Assembly: GCF_000003195.3 (NCBI RefSeq)
Contig: NC_012877.2
Coordinates: 9,154,855-9,218,854, forward strand
Length of the DNA stretch: 64,000 nt
Reading direction: 5' to 3'
Origin: Sorghum bicolor
Taxonomy: Eukaryota > Streptophyta > Magnoliopsida > Poales > Poaceae
The notes under the pieces are model-generated. The model had not been told where the DNA came from and ran no database searches. It saw nothing but the letters and a program-made list of their open reading frames with translations. Of this stretch, positions 10,713 through 21,873 are shown one piece after another (the first letter of the stretch is position 1; each line of letters begins with the position of its first letter). A program made the translations under genes and the position numbers.

Positions 10713-13700
10713 TCAAAGCTCATACAAGTGTTCGTCCTTGTTTGGAATGGGCTTGAAGCCCTGCGGGTATAAGTGGAACTCGCCGTCTTCCGGAATGACA
10801 TGATCGTTAATAAATCCGGCGATCGTCTCCGGGACTCCAAGAAGTAATGTGTACTCGAACACTTTATCTTTCATATTCCACTCCTTCCATTTGCATTAGT
10901 TAAAAAAGATATTAATATACATAAAATCTATTTAGTTTCAACAAATAAATAAGATATGAATTTACTGTATACACATGCATGTTACTTACTTTTAGAACAC
11001 TTTGAGCAGGTTTAAATAGGGTGCACCGCATAAATTCACAAACATAGTATCCACATAGATTCGTTCCAAACGGCTGCGTGGGCACCCAAGGGAGTAGAAC
11101 AGGAGGAGGAAGTGACACATTCAGATCCATACGATATTTTTGTTGTAGCCAAGCCCAAGCCCTGCCCAATAAGACGCTCGTTGATTAGGTATAGCTAGCA
11201 TAATAAAGTAAAGGAGCACGCATCGATATTTAAAGTATGATATATACTTACCTCTGGATCATATCTATTATGTCTTGATAGAGTGACAGGTCTTTTTTCA
11301 TTGAGTCCCACACATGTATTCTTTGTTCCGTGATCTTAATCTCAATGAGTATCCAATGATCTCTGCAATTGTTTAGAGTCAACTTATATAGGTATATCTT
11401 AATGCCGGATTAACTAAGACATGATATAACACAACACTTACCCCATATTGTAAGGGAAGAGTATCTTCTCCGTATGCCTTTGGTTATAAATAACCTCCGA
11501 AGGTTCTTCTCCATTTTCTTAGGCTTCAGATTCAATGGATCTTTAGTTTTAGTGTCCTTGTACATGACATATGGATCGATGAAACCAATTCGATTGTCTT
11601 TTTTCAATCTTTGTTCTCTCATCATGTGTCTGCACATCGTGAGCGTAGTTATTATGAATACATACATATGCTATAATGGGATTAATGATTGAAAGGAAGA
11701 ATCACTTACAGACATAGCAGCTCATGAGAGATTTGTCGAGAGCATTCATATGGAGAAGTTGGTGTACTTCACTAAAATCTATCCATATGACGTCATCTCC
11801 ACGGAAGTAGTGTCGGTCGCGGACTCGGACGGCAATCAATTCTTCTTCTATATGTTTTGAGCTGACTCTCAAGTAGTACTCGTGCAGCTTGTATATTTGC
11901 GTACCAAGTCCTCGTACCTTCTTAGGGTGGCACATACTCCTGCCGTAAATGTACCGACTCTGATAGTCATCGACACCTCCGTGGATTGGCGCATCGGTAC
12001 GCCCTAGAAGTGCTTCTAGGGGCAGCCCAGTTTCTTCCATCCAATTCCCGAGCTCATCTAAGTTCACATTAGCAGGTATAGTCATTGCCAGCAAGTTGGC
12101 GTTTGAACCGTACTCATTCGCAACCACTAATGGCTGAACTGATTGTTGCGCTTGTTCGCCGAGCTGTGCAACATTTTGCTGGACTTTTCTTTTGTCTGCC
12201 TTGATTTTCTTTAGGACAGTACAGTCGTAGTCTGATATTGTTGACCCTGGTTGTTTACTCACAGCACGGTTCGCGTCTGTCATTTTCTGCACCACTTGAC
12301 GTAGCTTTGAGCGAGGATACATTTGGTATGGCGGCTCTTGCTCTGCTTTTCTATTAGCTTTGTATTTTTCAAAGAATGCTTTGACTTCCGCTTTGCTTGC
12401 AGCAAGCACTTCCTCATCGGTCTTCTCATATGAAAGCTTGGTCGTCTTCGGGATCTTCGTGTTCAAAGCTTTCCTCTTTGCCGCAGGTGGTTGGAGTGAT
12501 CTCTGTGTCTCGGCGGACGACCTCTTCCTCCTCGATGCAGCACCAGCCGGTGCCGATGAGGCGGCGGCCGTTGTCGTCGGCATTGGCGGAGGCAGCGGCG
12601 CAGGTGGAGCTTGCTGTTGTGGAGGAGATTCGACCGCGGGCGGCGTTGGATTCCTTCGTGGAGGAGATGCGGCGGCCGGTGGTGGGGATGCCGCCTTCTC
12701 TTGTACGTCGTCGTCGTGTCCCACGGCACTATGGTCATGCGGTGAATGGACAGACAGACTTCGGTGGGGGAGGCCCTGGATTTGAAGAAAAACAAATAAG
12801 GTATATGTATACATGACTAAATGTAATTTGATACAGTATATAATTATAGAAAAAGCAGTAGCGTCCACAATAATCCGCACCTGCTAGGGTTCGGTTGTGG
12901 CGGCGGCACCCTAGGAATAATGATGTACCGTTTCCTCTAACATATGAATGTCTTCTCTGCTTCACCAAGTGTCTTCTCTCCATCACCGCCTTCGATATCG
13001 AGAGGCATATTTTCACGGCCTCTGACCACTCTATCCACCGAGACACAAGCATATCCGGCTGGTATTGGGACAGAGTGGATCGTTGGTGTCTTGGTGGGGT
13101 CGATAGGAGATACGACACCGGTAGCCACCTTTACTGTGCCATTGCCCTCCGGAATATGGAGCTCACAAGACGTCAACAGAGCGGTGACATCATCCACCAG
13201 GAATCGCAGCCCTACATCATCAACTTGCCTCGCAGGCGCCTCCGTAGAAGCACAACTGCTCTTTAGATGAGCTGAGCAAGGGCTGATGTTGGCGGCCGGT
13301 GGCTGTGATAAGCTTTGGAGGTGGGAAGTTATAGCTTCCTCCACGGCCTTTTGGATTTTCTCATCCATTGTGGCCTTCAGCGCTTACTCCCGCTCAAGGG
13401 CCCATTGAGCCACTTCTTGGGTCTTCATGAGTCCTTCCTCTAATCTGCGTATCCGTTCCCTGTCCTCTTCCTTCTTTCTCTGGCGGCTTCTATAAGTTTC
13501 CCTATCAGCAGGGAAGGCATGTTCCCACGACACGGTGCCATAGCCTCTCGTCCGTCCACCGTGCTCAGGGTTCCCCAGGGCGAATGTCAACGCATCTTTA
13601 TCTCTATTCGGCTGCCATTCTCCACTTCCAGCGATGGAGCGGGCTTGATGGAATCTTTTTGCAACAGCTTGGATGCGTTCTCCATACACGACCTTTCCGG

Positions 13701-14641
13701 TCTCAAGGTCTAGTGAGCCTCCGTGAGCGAAAAACCAGTGCTTCGCGCGCTCAGGCCACTCGAGGGATTCGGGCACCAACCCCCTGTCGAATAACTCTTT
13801 TTTGGCCTTTTCCCACTTAGGAACTACGGTTTGGTAGCCACCTGATCCCATCGTGTGGTGGTAGGTCTTGCGTCGGGCATTCTCTTGGTCTTTCTCACCC
13901 GTTCCTGAGCCTCTTCGGACATCTTGAACCGTACAAAGTCGTCCCAAAACGGTCGTAGCTTCGCATAGTTCGGAGAGTTGAAATCTGGAGTCATGTTTTT
14001 CTTGATGTAGTCTTGATATAGACGCTTCTTATAGACCTGGAACATTGGTGCCATCTTCTTCATAGACCAATCTCAGACTCTTTCCTTCAACTGTTCATCA
14101 TTTGTCTCCAGTGTAAAATGTTGCAAGACATCACCCCAGAGTAGCTCCTTGTCACATATAGAGACATAACTGATTTCTGGGTGTTTCTTATTCTCCTTCC
14201 ATTCACGGACACTGATTGGGATCCTATCCCGGACAAAGTACCCTAAGTGGTTCACGAAGGCCCTTGAATGGGTCCAAGTGGCTTGCCTGTTGCTTCCTCG
14301 AATTCTGAGATTACTAACCGGCCCTCCATAGGCTTCTTTGGGCCTTGTACTCTCCGGCTGGTCCCCGTGGTTGTCGTCGAGCCAGAGGGCTATGTAGAAA
14401 GAAAAAAGACAATTTAATACAAGATATTATTTCGAATTATATCTGTAAAAACAAAGGAGACTGCCATATTACAGACCTGCTGGCCAGCATTGTCTTGCTC
14501 ACTCGGGTCCACCAAATACTGTTAGCAGTCATCGATTCCCTCAGGGTTCTCATCGCCTTCGCGATCATCGTGATAAACTTGTTCAGTGGGACCGCAGATC
14601 AGGTTCATCATTTCCTCTTCGTGTTCTCTCGGATCGGCCAT
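10713..14641 (-). pseudogene. CACTA second gene: plant transposase plus Ulp1-like protease, decayed
   Basis: Exons recognised on the minus strand start with MADPREHEEEM at 14641. An exon from 14389 (acceptor CTACATAG) has a Ptta/En/Spm-type module (VRDRIPISVREWKENKKHPE, YHHTMGSGGY, WPERAKHWFFAHGG). Then come a proline-rich and lysine-rich exon (12779-11710, donor GTAAGT), 11628-11451, 11362-11252, 11161-10990 and 10883-10713. The last exons form a Ulp1/SENP-type cysteine protease: catalytic His in HWILIEI, Asp in VWDSM, Cys in GTNLCGYYVCEFMR. In-frame stops lie at 14522, 14073, 13384 and 12937, and the frame shifts near 13890 and 11510, so it cannot make a full protein. In the family this protein is thought to pair with TNP2; a desumoylating activity is inferred from the domain only. 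Confidence 0.8.
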
Positions 14642-14711
14642 TTTCTGCAGAAATATGTGACACATCACTACTAGCACTATTGTGTATACTTGACAAGGAA
14701 ACAATATATAA

Positions 14712-14760
14712 AACTAGGGTTTAGGGTTTAGGGTTTAGGGCTTAGGGCTTAGGGCTTAGA
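14712..14760. repeat. Interstitial telomere-type repeat (TTTAGGG), short block
   Basis: Tandem heptamers AGGGTTT and the variant AGGGCTT on the plus strand, just upstream of the coding start of the second E2 gene. This is the plant telomere unit lying inside a transposon. Confidence 0.85.
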
Positions 14761-15071
14761 ACATCACTAAATACATCACAGAACACTATATGTATACTAT
14801 GTGAACATCGCTAAAATATGTTATAGAACATCAAATATATATTACGTGAAAAAAACTAAATACACCATAGAACATCACTAATTACATTAAAGAACATCAT
14901 ATATATATATTACGTGAAAATAAATAAGAAATTGGTACTATAATATACATAAAAATAAATAAATATATATGAATTTGAGCAGAGGCAATATTCTCCTTTG
15001 TAAAAGAAATTGGTGACATATGACTACTAGCACTACTGTGTATAACTGACAAGGAAACAATATATAAAACT
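14761..15071. repeat. Degenerate AT-rich tandem repeat between telomere blocks
   Basis: The phrase AACATCACTAA / AGAACATCA recurs several times, and a stretch near 15043-15078 (GACAAGGAAACAATATATAA) repeats sequence from 14688-14715. No coding content. Confidence 0.6.
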
Positions 15072-15396
15072 AGGGTTTACAACTTAAGGTTTTCCGCAAC
15101 AGTTTACGGCTAAGGGTTTGGGGTTTACGGCTTAGGTTTCAAGGTTTAGGGTTTACGGCTTAAGGTTTACATCATTTGCTAACAAAAGTGGCATGATCTG
15201 AACCGGTCACAAATAAGTGAGAGAGAGAGAGTATATGTGTTTAGGGCTTAGGGTTTAGGGTTTAGGGTTTAGGGATTAGGGTTCAGGGGTTAGGGTTTAG
15301 GGTTTAGGGGTCAGGGGTTAGGGTTCAGGGTTTAGGGCTTAGGGCTTAGGGCTTAGGTTTAGGGTTTAGGGTTTAGGGCTTGGGGTTTACCACTAA
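15072..15396. repeat. Interstitial telomere-type repeat (TTTAGGG), degenerate long block
   Basis: Scattered heptamers from 15072 and a dense run at 15237-15396 of TTTAGGG with variants TTCAGGG, TTAGGGG and CTTAGGG. It lies in the presumed 5' intron of the second E2 gene: a donor (CTACAG/GTATGT on the minus strand, 15416) precedes it. The similar block at 14712 suggests local amplification. Confidence 0.85.
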
Positions 15397-15544
15397 TAGA
15401 TCCATCTCGACATACCTGTAGTTTGAAAGCGGTGAGACGGCGGAGAGACGGCGGTCGGTGCGGAGACTCGACGGGGACTTCGGTGATGACGGCAGAGAGA
15501 CATCGATCTGGAAGAAGGAAGAAATAGGGAACAAATATTATATC

Positions 15545-15751
15545 ACATTTACATATTGTGGCACATGCATGAAGCACTAAATATAGACAAAAAACAAAAA
15601 CTAATAGCATAGTTTGTCTGTAATTTACAAGACAAATCTTTTAAGCTTAGTTAGTTTATAATTGGACAATATTTGCTACAAACAAACGAAAATGCTACGG
15701 TACCAAAATGCTATAGTGTGAAATACAAAATTTTTTGAACTAAACAAGGCC
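15545..15751. mobile_element. Tourist-like MITE, left-truncated
   Basis: Ends GAACTAAACAAGGCC and shares the inner text of the 240 bp MITE family (TTTGTCTGTAATTTAC, AAATGCTAC). The left terminus is missing. Confidence 0.65.
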
Positions 15752-15836
15752 TAATTATTTTTTTTTGGAACTAAACTTATTGCACAATTTTTTTAAGGCA
15801 AATTTTTTTGAAAAGACAATATTTTTTTTAGGTCTA

Positions 15837-16079
15837 GGCCTTGTTCACTTCCAAAAAATTTTGCAAAGTAGGAATAATAGCATTTTCGTTTGTATTTGAC
15901 AAATATTGTCCAATTATGGACTAACTAGGCTCAAAAGATTCATCTCGTCAATTTCGACCAAACTGTGCAATTAGTTTTTATTTTTATCTATATTTAATAC
16001 TCCATGCATACGTCTAAAGATTCGATGTGACGGGGAATCTGAAAAATTTTGCAAAATTTTTGAGAAACTAAACAAGGCC
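15837..16079. mobile_element. Tourist-like MITE with CTA target duplication
   Basis: Terminal repeats GGCCTTGTTCACTT and AAACTAAACAAGGCC; triplet CTA on both sides (15834-15836, 16080-16082). The last 45 or so bases are repeated once more at 16091-16136, a small tandem duplication of the right end. Confidence 0.85.
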
Positions 16080-16139
16080 CTAATTATCTCTCTGAAAAAT
16101 TTTGCAAAATTTTTGAGAAACTAAACAAGGCCCTAAACA

Positions 16140-16680
16140 AGGTCACGCGCGGGGGGCGGCCTCGGCCGCCGGTGGGGGCGCGCGTGGCCGCGCGGCCGAC
16201 GGCGTACGGCCCGCGCCACTGACCCCCGCCGGCGGCCGTTGTCGTCGGGCGCAGAGGGCGCGGCCGCGCGTGGCTGCTGCGGGCCGGCGAGTGATCTGGC
16301 TCGATCGCGGGGCGGCGGGCGCGCACGAGAGAGAAAAAGAGAGAGGGAGTGGCTCGGGGGTGCGGCGTACGACGGAGGTTGGCTCGGGGGCGCGGCGGGG
16401 GCGCGGCGTACGACGGCGCTCGGAGCGGCGGCAACGACGACGTCGTGGACGAAGAGAAGACAACGGCGGCGGTTAGGGCTAGATCGGGCGTGGTGGGGAA
16501 GGAGAAGAAAGGGCTCTGCCCTTTATAGGGCTGGGCACCTTTACTCTCGGGCCGTGCCACCGACTGGGACTAAACGGTCTTTAGCCCCGGTTCCAGGCTG
16601 GAACCGGGACTAAAGACCCTTTAGTCCCGCGCGGTGGCACGGCCTGGGACTAAAGGTGTTTCACCAAATTATGGCGCCAC
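16140..16680 (-). promoter_or_regulatory. Internal promoter of E2: hairpin motif, TATA box and GC-rich leader
   Basis: On the minus strand, a cluster of four subterminal-type motifs (TTTAGTCCCG, AACCGGGACTAAAG; 16560-16660) is followed by a TATA box CCCTATAAAGGG (about 16525) and a very GC-rich leader (16140-16500). The order is the same as at the right end of E2 upstream of TNP2. It probably drives the second gene. Long reading frames in the GC-rich leader exist on both strands and are not supported as genes. Confidence 0.65.
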
Positions 16681-17649
16681 TTCAGGCGCCATAATTTAGT
16701 TTTTCCTTTTTTATTTTCCCTTTACATTGTTAAATACATTATAAATTAAATAAATCTAATAAAATTGTTAAAAAATACATATTAATTTTATTCTGCTCTA
16801 CTCTTGAGTATAAAAATTCTTAACACAATTGCTTTTTAAATATTTCATATTATTCAAAATAAATGTTATTCATAATGAATATTGTGTTAATGCAAAAATA
16901 TAATGGCCAATTAAATTTTAAAAAATTGTTGGCTATAGACAGATATTTTGTTTTTGGGTCATTTGGACGTTAAACTTTTGTTTCTTTAGTAATAATTATA
17001 TAAATGCGCGACATTGATTGTATAAATTTGAAATTTAAATTTTCAAAAGTTGTAAGATGTATTTTGGAACCCTGGATGGCCTCAAATGGAAAACTTATGA
17101 ATACAAAGTTTGTTCCACTCATCAAGACCTACATTTTCTCTAGTGGTCACATTTTCATTTGAAAAAGTTTAGACCACTCAATTTTGAAATTTGAAAGAAT
17201 TCATAGCGAAACGCTAATTTTCAGAACCATAGATGGCCTCAAATGGAAAACTCATGAATACCAATATTGCTCCACTCATCAAGATCTACATTTCATATAT
17301 AGACTATTTTTGCATTTGACAAAGTGCTGGCAAAGTGTAGTTCAAAATCCACACTTCCCACGTATAGTTTCATAAAGTTTGTGTGAGATTCAAGATTTGG
17401 TGAGTATTGTTTACATAAACTTTCCCAAATGGAAAAATGGTCTATATAAAAAGTTTGGATATTGATGAGCTCTAACAACTTGTTATTCAAAAGATTTCCA
17501 TTTGAAGTACTCAGATGGGTCACTTGACCAAGTTTGACCAAACTTGGGAATACCAATAGTTCAAAATCCACATCAAGATGTTACAATTATATTACACATA
17601 ATGTTACAATTATATTACACAAGATTTCAAGTACAAATCACTACCATTA
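16681..17649. other. Non-coding spacer between the two E2 genes
   Basis: AT-rich, with internal repeats of CTCAAATGGAAAACTCATGA-like text at about 17070 and 17230, homologous to 93-874 in E1. No gene seen. Confidence 0.6.
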
Positions 17650-20600
17650 TCAAGCTAGCACAGTGGTAAACTTTTTCTTAACATAATGCCCTTGGTTATG
17701 ATCATTCCGTAACCATGGAGTGTCCTCTACAGCGAGCATGATGCTTGGGTCTTTGGCCACACAGAAGGGTGGGATCCGTTCATCCTTTTCATAATCCTCT
17801 GACACGTCTGACTTGTCTTCAATTCCCACGATGTTTCTTTTCCCTGTAAGAATGATGTGTCGCTTTGGCTCGTTGGCGTTTTTCTCGTCTTTTTTCCCTC
17901 TCTTAGGTTTTGTAGACATGTCTTTCACATAGAACACCTGATTCACCTTAGTACCGAGGACGAATGGATCGTTTGTATATCCAATATTGTTGAGGTCCAC
18001 TGTTGTCATTCCGTACTCCTTATCGACTGATACCCCTCCTTTCATCTTCACCCATTGGCATCGGAATAAAGGGACTTTAAAATTATGTGCATAGTCTAGT
18101 TTCCAAATCTCCTCTATACGACCATAATATGTGTGCCTGTCCCCATTCGTGTCCGTGGCATCCACACGGACACCACTATTTTGGTTGGTACTCTTTTTTA
18201 TCTTGTGAAACGGTGTAAAATGTATTTCCATTTATCTCGTACCCTTTGTATGTGAGGACGTGCCACTACACAGTTCATCTCCAATATCTTTATCACCCTA
18301 GCATTTTTTTCGCAACCAGTCACCGAATGTTTCCATGTGATGACGCGTAACCCAAGTCTCATTCTTTCCAGGATTCTCGGATCGTACAAAATCCATGTGT
18401 TCCTCAATATAGGGTTCCACCTCAATGGAGTTTCGAAGGACTGTGTAGTGCGCTTTATTGAATAAATCATCACCCTGGCTGATATATGTTTTCTTTCCTA
18501 GTGTACCCTTTCCACCGAGTCTCCCCTCATACCTTGATTCAGGAAGACCAATCGGGTCAAGATCAGGAATAAAGTCCACACAAAACTCAATGACCTCCTC
18601 TGTCCCGTATCCCTTGATGATGCTTCCTTCTGGCTGGCCCCGCTGGTGAACATATTTTTTCAGTACACCCATAAATCTCTCTAAGGGAAACATGTTGTGT
18701 AGGAAGACAGGACCTAGAATATGAATCTCTTTGACCAGATGAACTAGGAGATGTGTCATGATATCAAAGAAAGATGGAGGAAACACCAACTCAAAGCTGA
18801 CAAGACATTGAACCACATCGTTCTGTAGAGTAGCTAGATCAAGAGGATTGATTGCCTTCTGAGAAATTGCATTGATGAATGCACACAACTTCACGGTGGC
18901 CAGACGTACATGTGGAGGTAGAATTCCTCTTAAGACAACCGGAAGCAGTTGTGTCATAATCACGTGGCAGTCGTGCGATTTTAAGTTGACAAATTTTTTC
19001 TCTGACACATTTATTATACGCTTTATGTTGGAGGAGAACCCAGATGGGACCTTGATGCTGCTTAGGCACTCAAACATGATTTCCTTCTCCTCATTGCTAA
19101 GAGTGTAGCTAGCAGGTCTTAAATACTGGCGTCCATCATCTGTCTGCTCTGGATGCAGGTTGTCTCGTTCTTTCATGTGCTCTAAGTCCTCTCCAGCCTC
19201 AAGGGTATCCTTAGGCTTTCCAAACAAACCCATAAACCCTAGGAGATTGACACAAAGATTCTTCGTTAGGTGCATCACGTCGATGGAGTGGCGGACCTCA
19301 AGGTGTTTCTAATATGGTAGCTCCCAAAATATTGACTTTTTCTTCCACATTGGGGCACGCCCTGAAGTGTCTTTCGGAACAGGTTCGCTACCTTCTCCCT
19401 TTCCAAACACTAATTTCAAATCTTTTACCATCTCGAATACCTCTGCCCCATCTCGGTTGCCTGGCTTGGACCGGTGTTCTGCCGTACCTTTAAAATGTTT
19501 GCCTTTCTTTCTCAACTGGTGGTTCTTAGCAAGAAATCGACGATGGCCAAGGTACACGACCTTTCAGCATTTTTTCAAATAGATAGCTTGAAGGTCACCA
19601 AAGCAATGGGTGCAAGCATTATATCCCTTGTTTGTCTGTCCGGAAAGATTGCTTAGAGCTGGCCAATCATTGATTGTCACGAACAACAATGCTCGTAGGT
19701 CGAATGCTTCCTGTTTGTACTCATCCCACATACGCACACCTGGTTTGCTCCATAGAAGCTGGAGTTCCTCAACCAATGGCCTCACGTAAACATCGATGTC
19801 GTTGCCAGGTTGCTTCGGACCTTGGATGAGCACCGGCATCATAATGAACTTCCGCTTCATGCATAACCACGGAGGAAGGTTGTAGATACATAGAGTAGCG
19901 GGCCAAGTGCTATGACTAGAGCTCTGGTCCCCAAAAGGATTAAATCCATCCGTACTCAATGCGAACCTTAGGTTTCTTGCGTCCTCTGCAAATTCCGAGA
20001 ATTCTCTATCGATTCCTCTCCACTGAGAACCATCTGCAGGGTGTCTCAACATGTTGTCCACCTTACGGTCTTCTTTGTGCCATCGCAACAACTTTGCATG
20101 CTCCTTATTTCTGAACAAACGTTTTAAGCGTGGAATTATTGGAGCATACCACATAACCTTGGTAGGGATTCTCTTCCTCGGACGTTCTTCATCCTCAACA
20201 TCGCCAGGGTCATCTCGCAAGATCTTGTACCGTGACACATGGCAAACAGGGCATTCATCTAATTTCTCGTGCTCGCCACGGTACAGGATGCAGTCATTAG
20301 GGCATACATGTATCTTCTCGATTTGTAATCCCAAAGGGCAGACGATCTTTTTTGCTTCGTATATAGTGGTGGGTAACTCATTAGGCTTTGGAAGCATCTT
20401 TTTTTGGATCTTCAGTAATTTTCCAAATGGCTTGTCAGAAATATCATTCTCTGCCTTCCACTGTAACAACTCCAGTGTCGTTCCTAGCTTTTTCTGTCCC
20501 TCTTCGGCCGACAGGTAGAGTAGCTTCTTGTGATCCTCTAGCATTTTGTCAAATTTAGCCTTCTCCTTTGCACTTTCGCAATCTCTCTGTACGTCGCGAA

Positions 20601-20985
20601 TGACATCACCAAGACCATCGTCATCATCAACGATACGGTTTCCTGCATCCCCGTCTTCATCACCTTCGTCCTCTACTGCGAAGTCGCAGTATTGAGCAAA
20701 AACATCGTCAGGGTACGCTTGCTCTTCTTCACCTTCTTCCATCATAACCCCGGACTCTCCGTGTTTAGTCCAACAAATATAGTTTGGCATGAAACCATTC
20801 GTGAACAAGTGCAAGTGAATTTCTCTTGAGTTTGAAAATTCCTTCAAATTCTTACAAACGGCACATGGGCAGCACATAAAACCATCCCGCTTATTTTGCT
20901 CCGCCACTCTGCGGAATTCTCGCACGCCCTCAATGAACTCGTTGGAGCGGCGATCAGCATTGTACATCCAATGGCATGACATTAT
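17650..20985 (-). pseudogene. TNP2-type CACTA transposase of E2, multiple stops and a deletion
   Basis: Close homologue of the E1 transposase along its whole length: SCHWMYNADRRSNEF at the start after an acceptor (ATGCAG), CCPCAVCKNLKEF, CPNDCILYRGEHE, LSTDGFNPFG, NLPPWLCMKRKF, HLTKNLCVNLLGF, and the tail VKKKFTTVLA. It is broken by TGA at 19564-19566 (CGA in E1), TAG at 19309-19311 (TGG in E1) and TAG at 18298-18300 (CAG in E1). A deletion of about 20 bp near 18268 also shifts the frame in the segment where E1 has YLLARQPSWH. The original start probably lies just after the acceptor near 20985. Confidence 0.88.
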
Positions 20986-21544
20986 CTGCATTATCATGGA
21001 ATTGTAATTTTTCTATTAAAAGCTATAATTTTATCAGTAAAGAAAATTAATTTCAAGAATTTTTAAAGTGAAAAACAATTTATTTAACAATTACAACAAA
21101 AATTATATTATTAATATTTTAAAATAAGAACATAAACATATTAAAGTAGAAAATATCCTATAATATCTATAATAGAACTAAACATGATTCGTGTATACAT
21201 AGTAGTAATGATTTGTGTATACTAGTTTTTAGCGGGCACACACTTAGCATCGTTCAAAAAAATTCAAACATGAGAAGATGATGATTGGAGAGATAGCAAC
21301 ATGAAATAATTAACATAGACATATGTCCAGTATAAAATTACATATGGCGGTGAGAAACATAGGAGGATGAAGCTAGTAACCTTTCAAACAAATCGACGAC
21401 GACGTAGAAGCGTTGAAATGGATCGATCGTGGGAGATGAGAGCACTAACAAGCAAGAACAATGGAAGAACAAGAAAGAACAAAGCACCTCGAGCTCGGGC
21501 AGGGAGAGGGAGAAGGGAGGAGGGAGATTCAATTTATAGCGGGG
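20986..21544 (-). promoter_or_regulatory. E2 TNP2 leader and promoter
   Basis: Minus strand: a clear TATA box CGCTATAAATTG at about 21532, a C/T-rich leader to about 21370, then AT-rich intron-like sequence to the TNP2 exon. Unlike E1 there is no GRF zinc-finger gene in this interval. Confidence 0.6.
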
Positions 21545-21870
21545 AGGGTTTAGTCCCGGTTGGTGTTACCAATCGGGAGTAAATACCTACCTTTAGCCCC
21601 GGTTAGTGCCAACGACCGGGACAAAAGCTTTAGTCCCGGTTAGTGTCACAAACCGGGGCTAAAGGTAGGTCTTTAGTCCCGGTTTGTAACGCACACCGGG
21701 ACTAAAGGTCCCTCTCCGACAGCGCCGGACACCAGAGCCGTTGGGGAGGGACCGTTAGTCCCGGTTGGCTTTACCAACCGGGACTAAAGATCTCTTTTGT
21801 CCCGGGCGCCAAAAATGCCGGGACTAAAACTCATTTGGCACATCGACGAAAGGTCTCTTCTCTAGTAGTG
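21545..21870. repeat. Right subterminal hairpins and terminal repeat of E2
   Basis: At least five hairpins of the form TTTAGTCCCGGTT, a loop, and AACCGGGACTAAA, ending in the terminal repeat at 21870. One half-site at 21580 has decayed to CGGGAGTAAA. Confidence 0.88.
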
Positions 21871-21873
21871 ATA

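Larger units (their letters stand above)
10146..21870 (-). mobile_element. Complete 11.7 kb two-gene CACTA transposon E2
   Basis: Left end CACTGGTACAGGACAGGC (10146) and right end, minus strand, CACTACTAGAGAAGAGAC (21870) agree at about 18 of 26 positions without gaps. A perfect 3 bp target duplication ATA flanks the element (10143-10145 and 21871-21873). The host sequence resumes across the insertion: phrases with TTTGAAATCAT and AAAGTTATA occur on both sides. Subterminal hairpins of TTTAGTCCCGGTT fill 10170-10395 and 21545-21835, with a third cluster inside at 16560-16660. Two genes run on the minus strand, TNP2 (20980-17650) and a transposase/Ulp1 gene (14641-10713). Both are damaged, so the element can no longer move by its own products. 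Confidence 0.92.

Noticed and set aside
12360..12816. Plus-strand frames of about 140 residues
   Set aside because: Antisense shadows of the proline-rich exon of the transposase/Ulp1 gene.
16084..16613. Long frames on both strands rich in Arg, Ala and Pro
   Set aside because: They lie in a GC-rich leader with few stop codons by chance and overlap each other on opposite strands.
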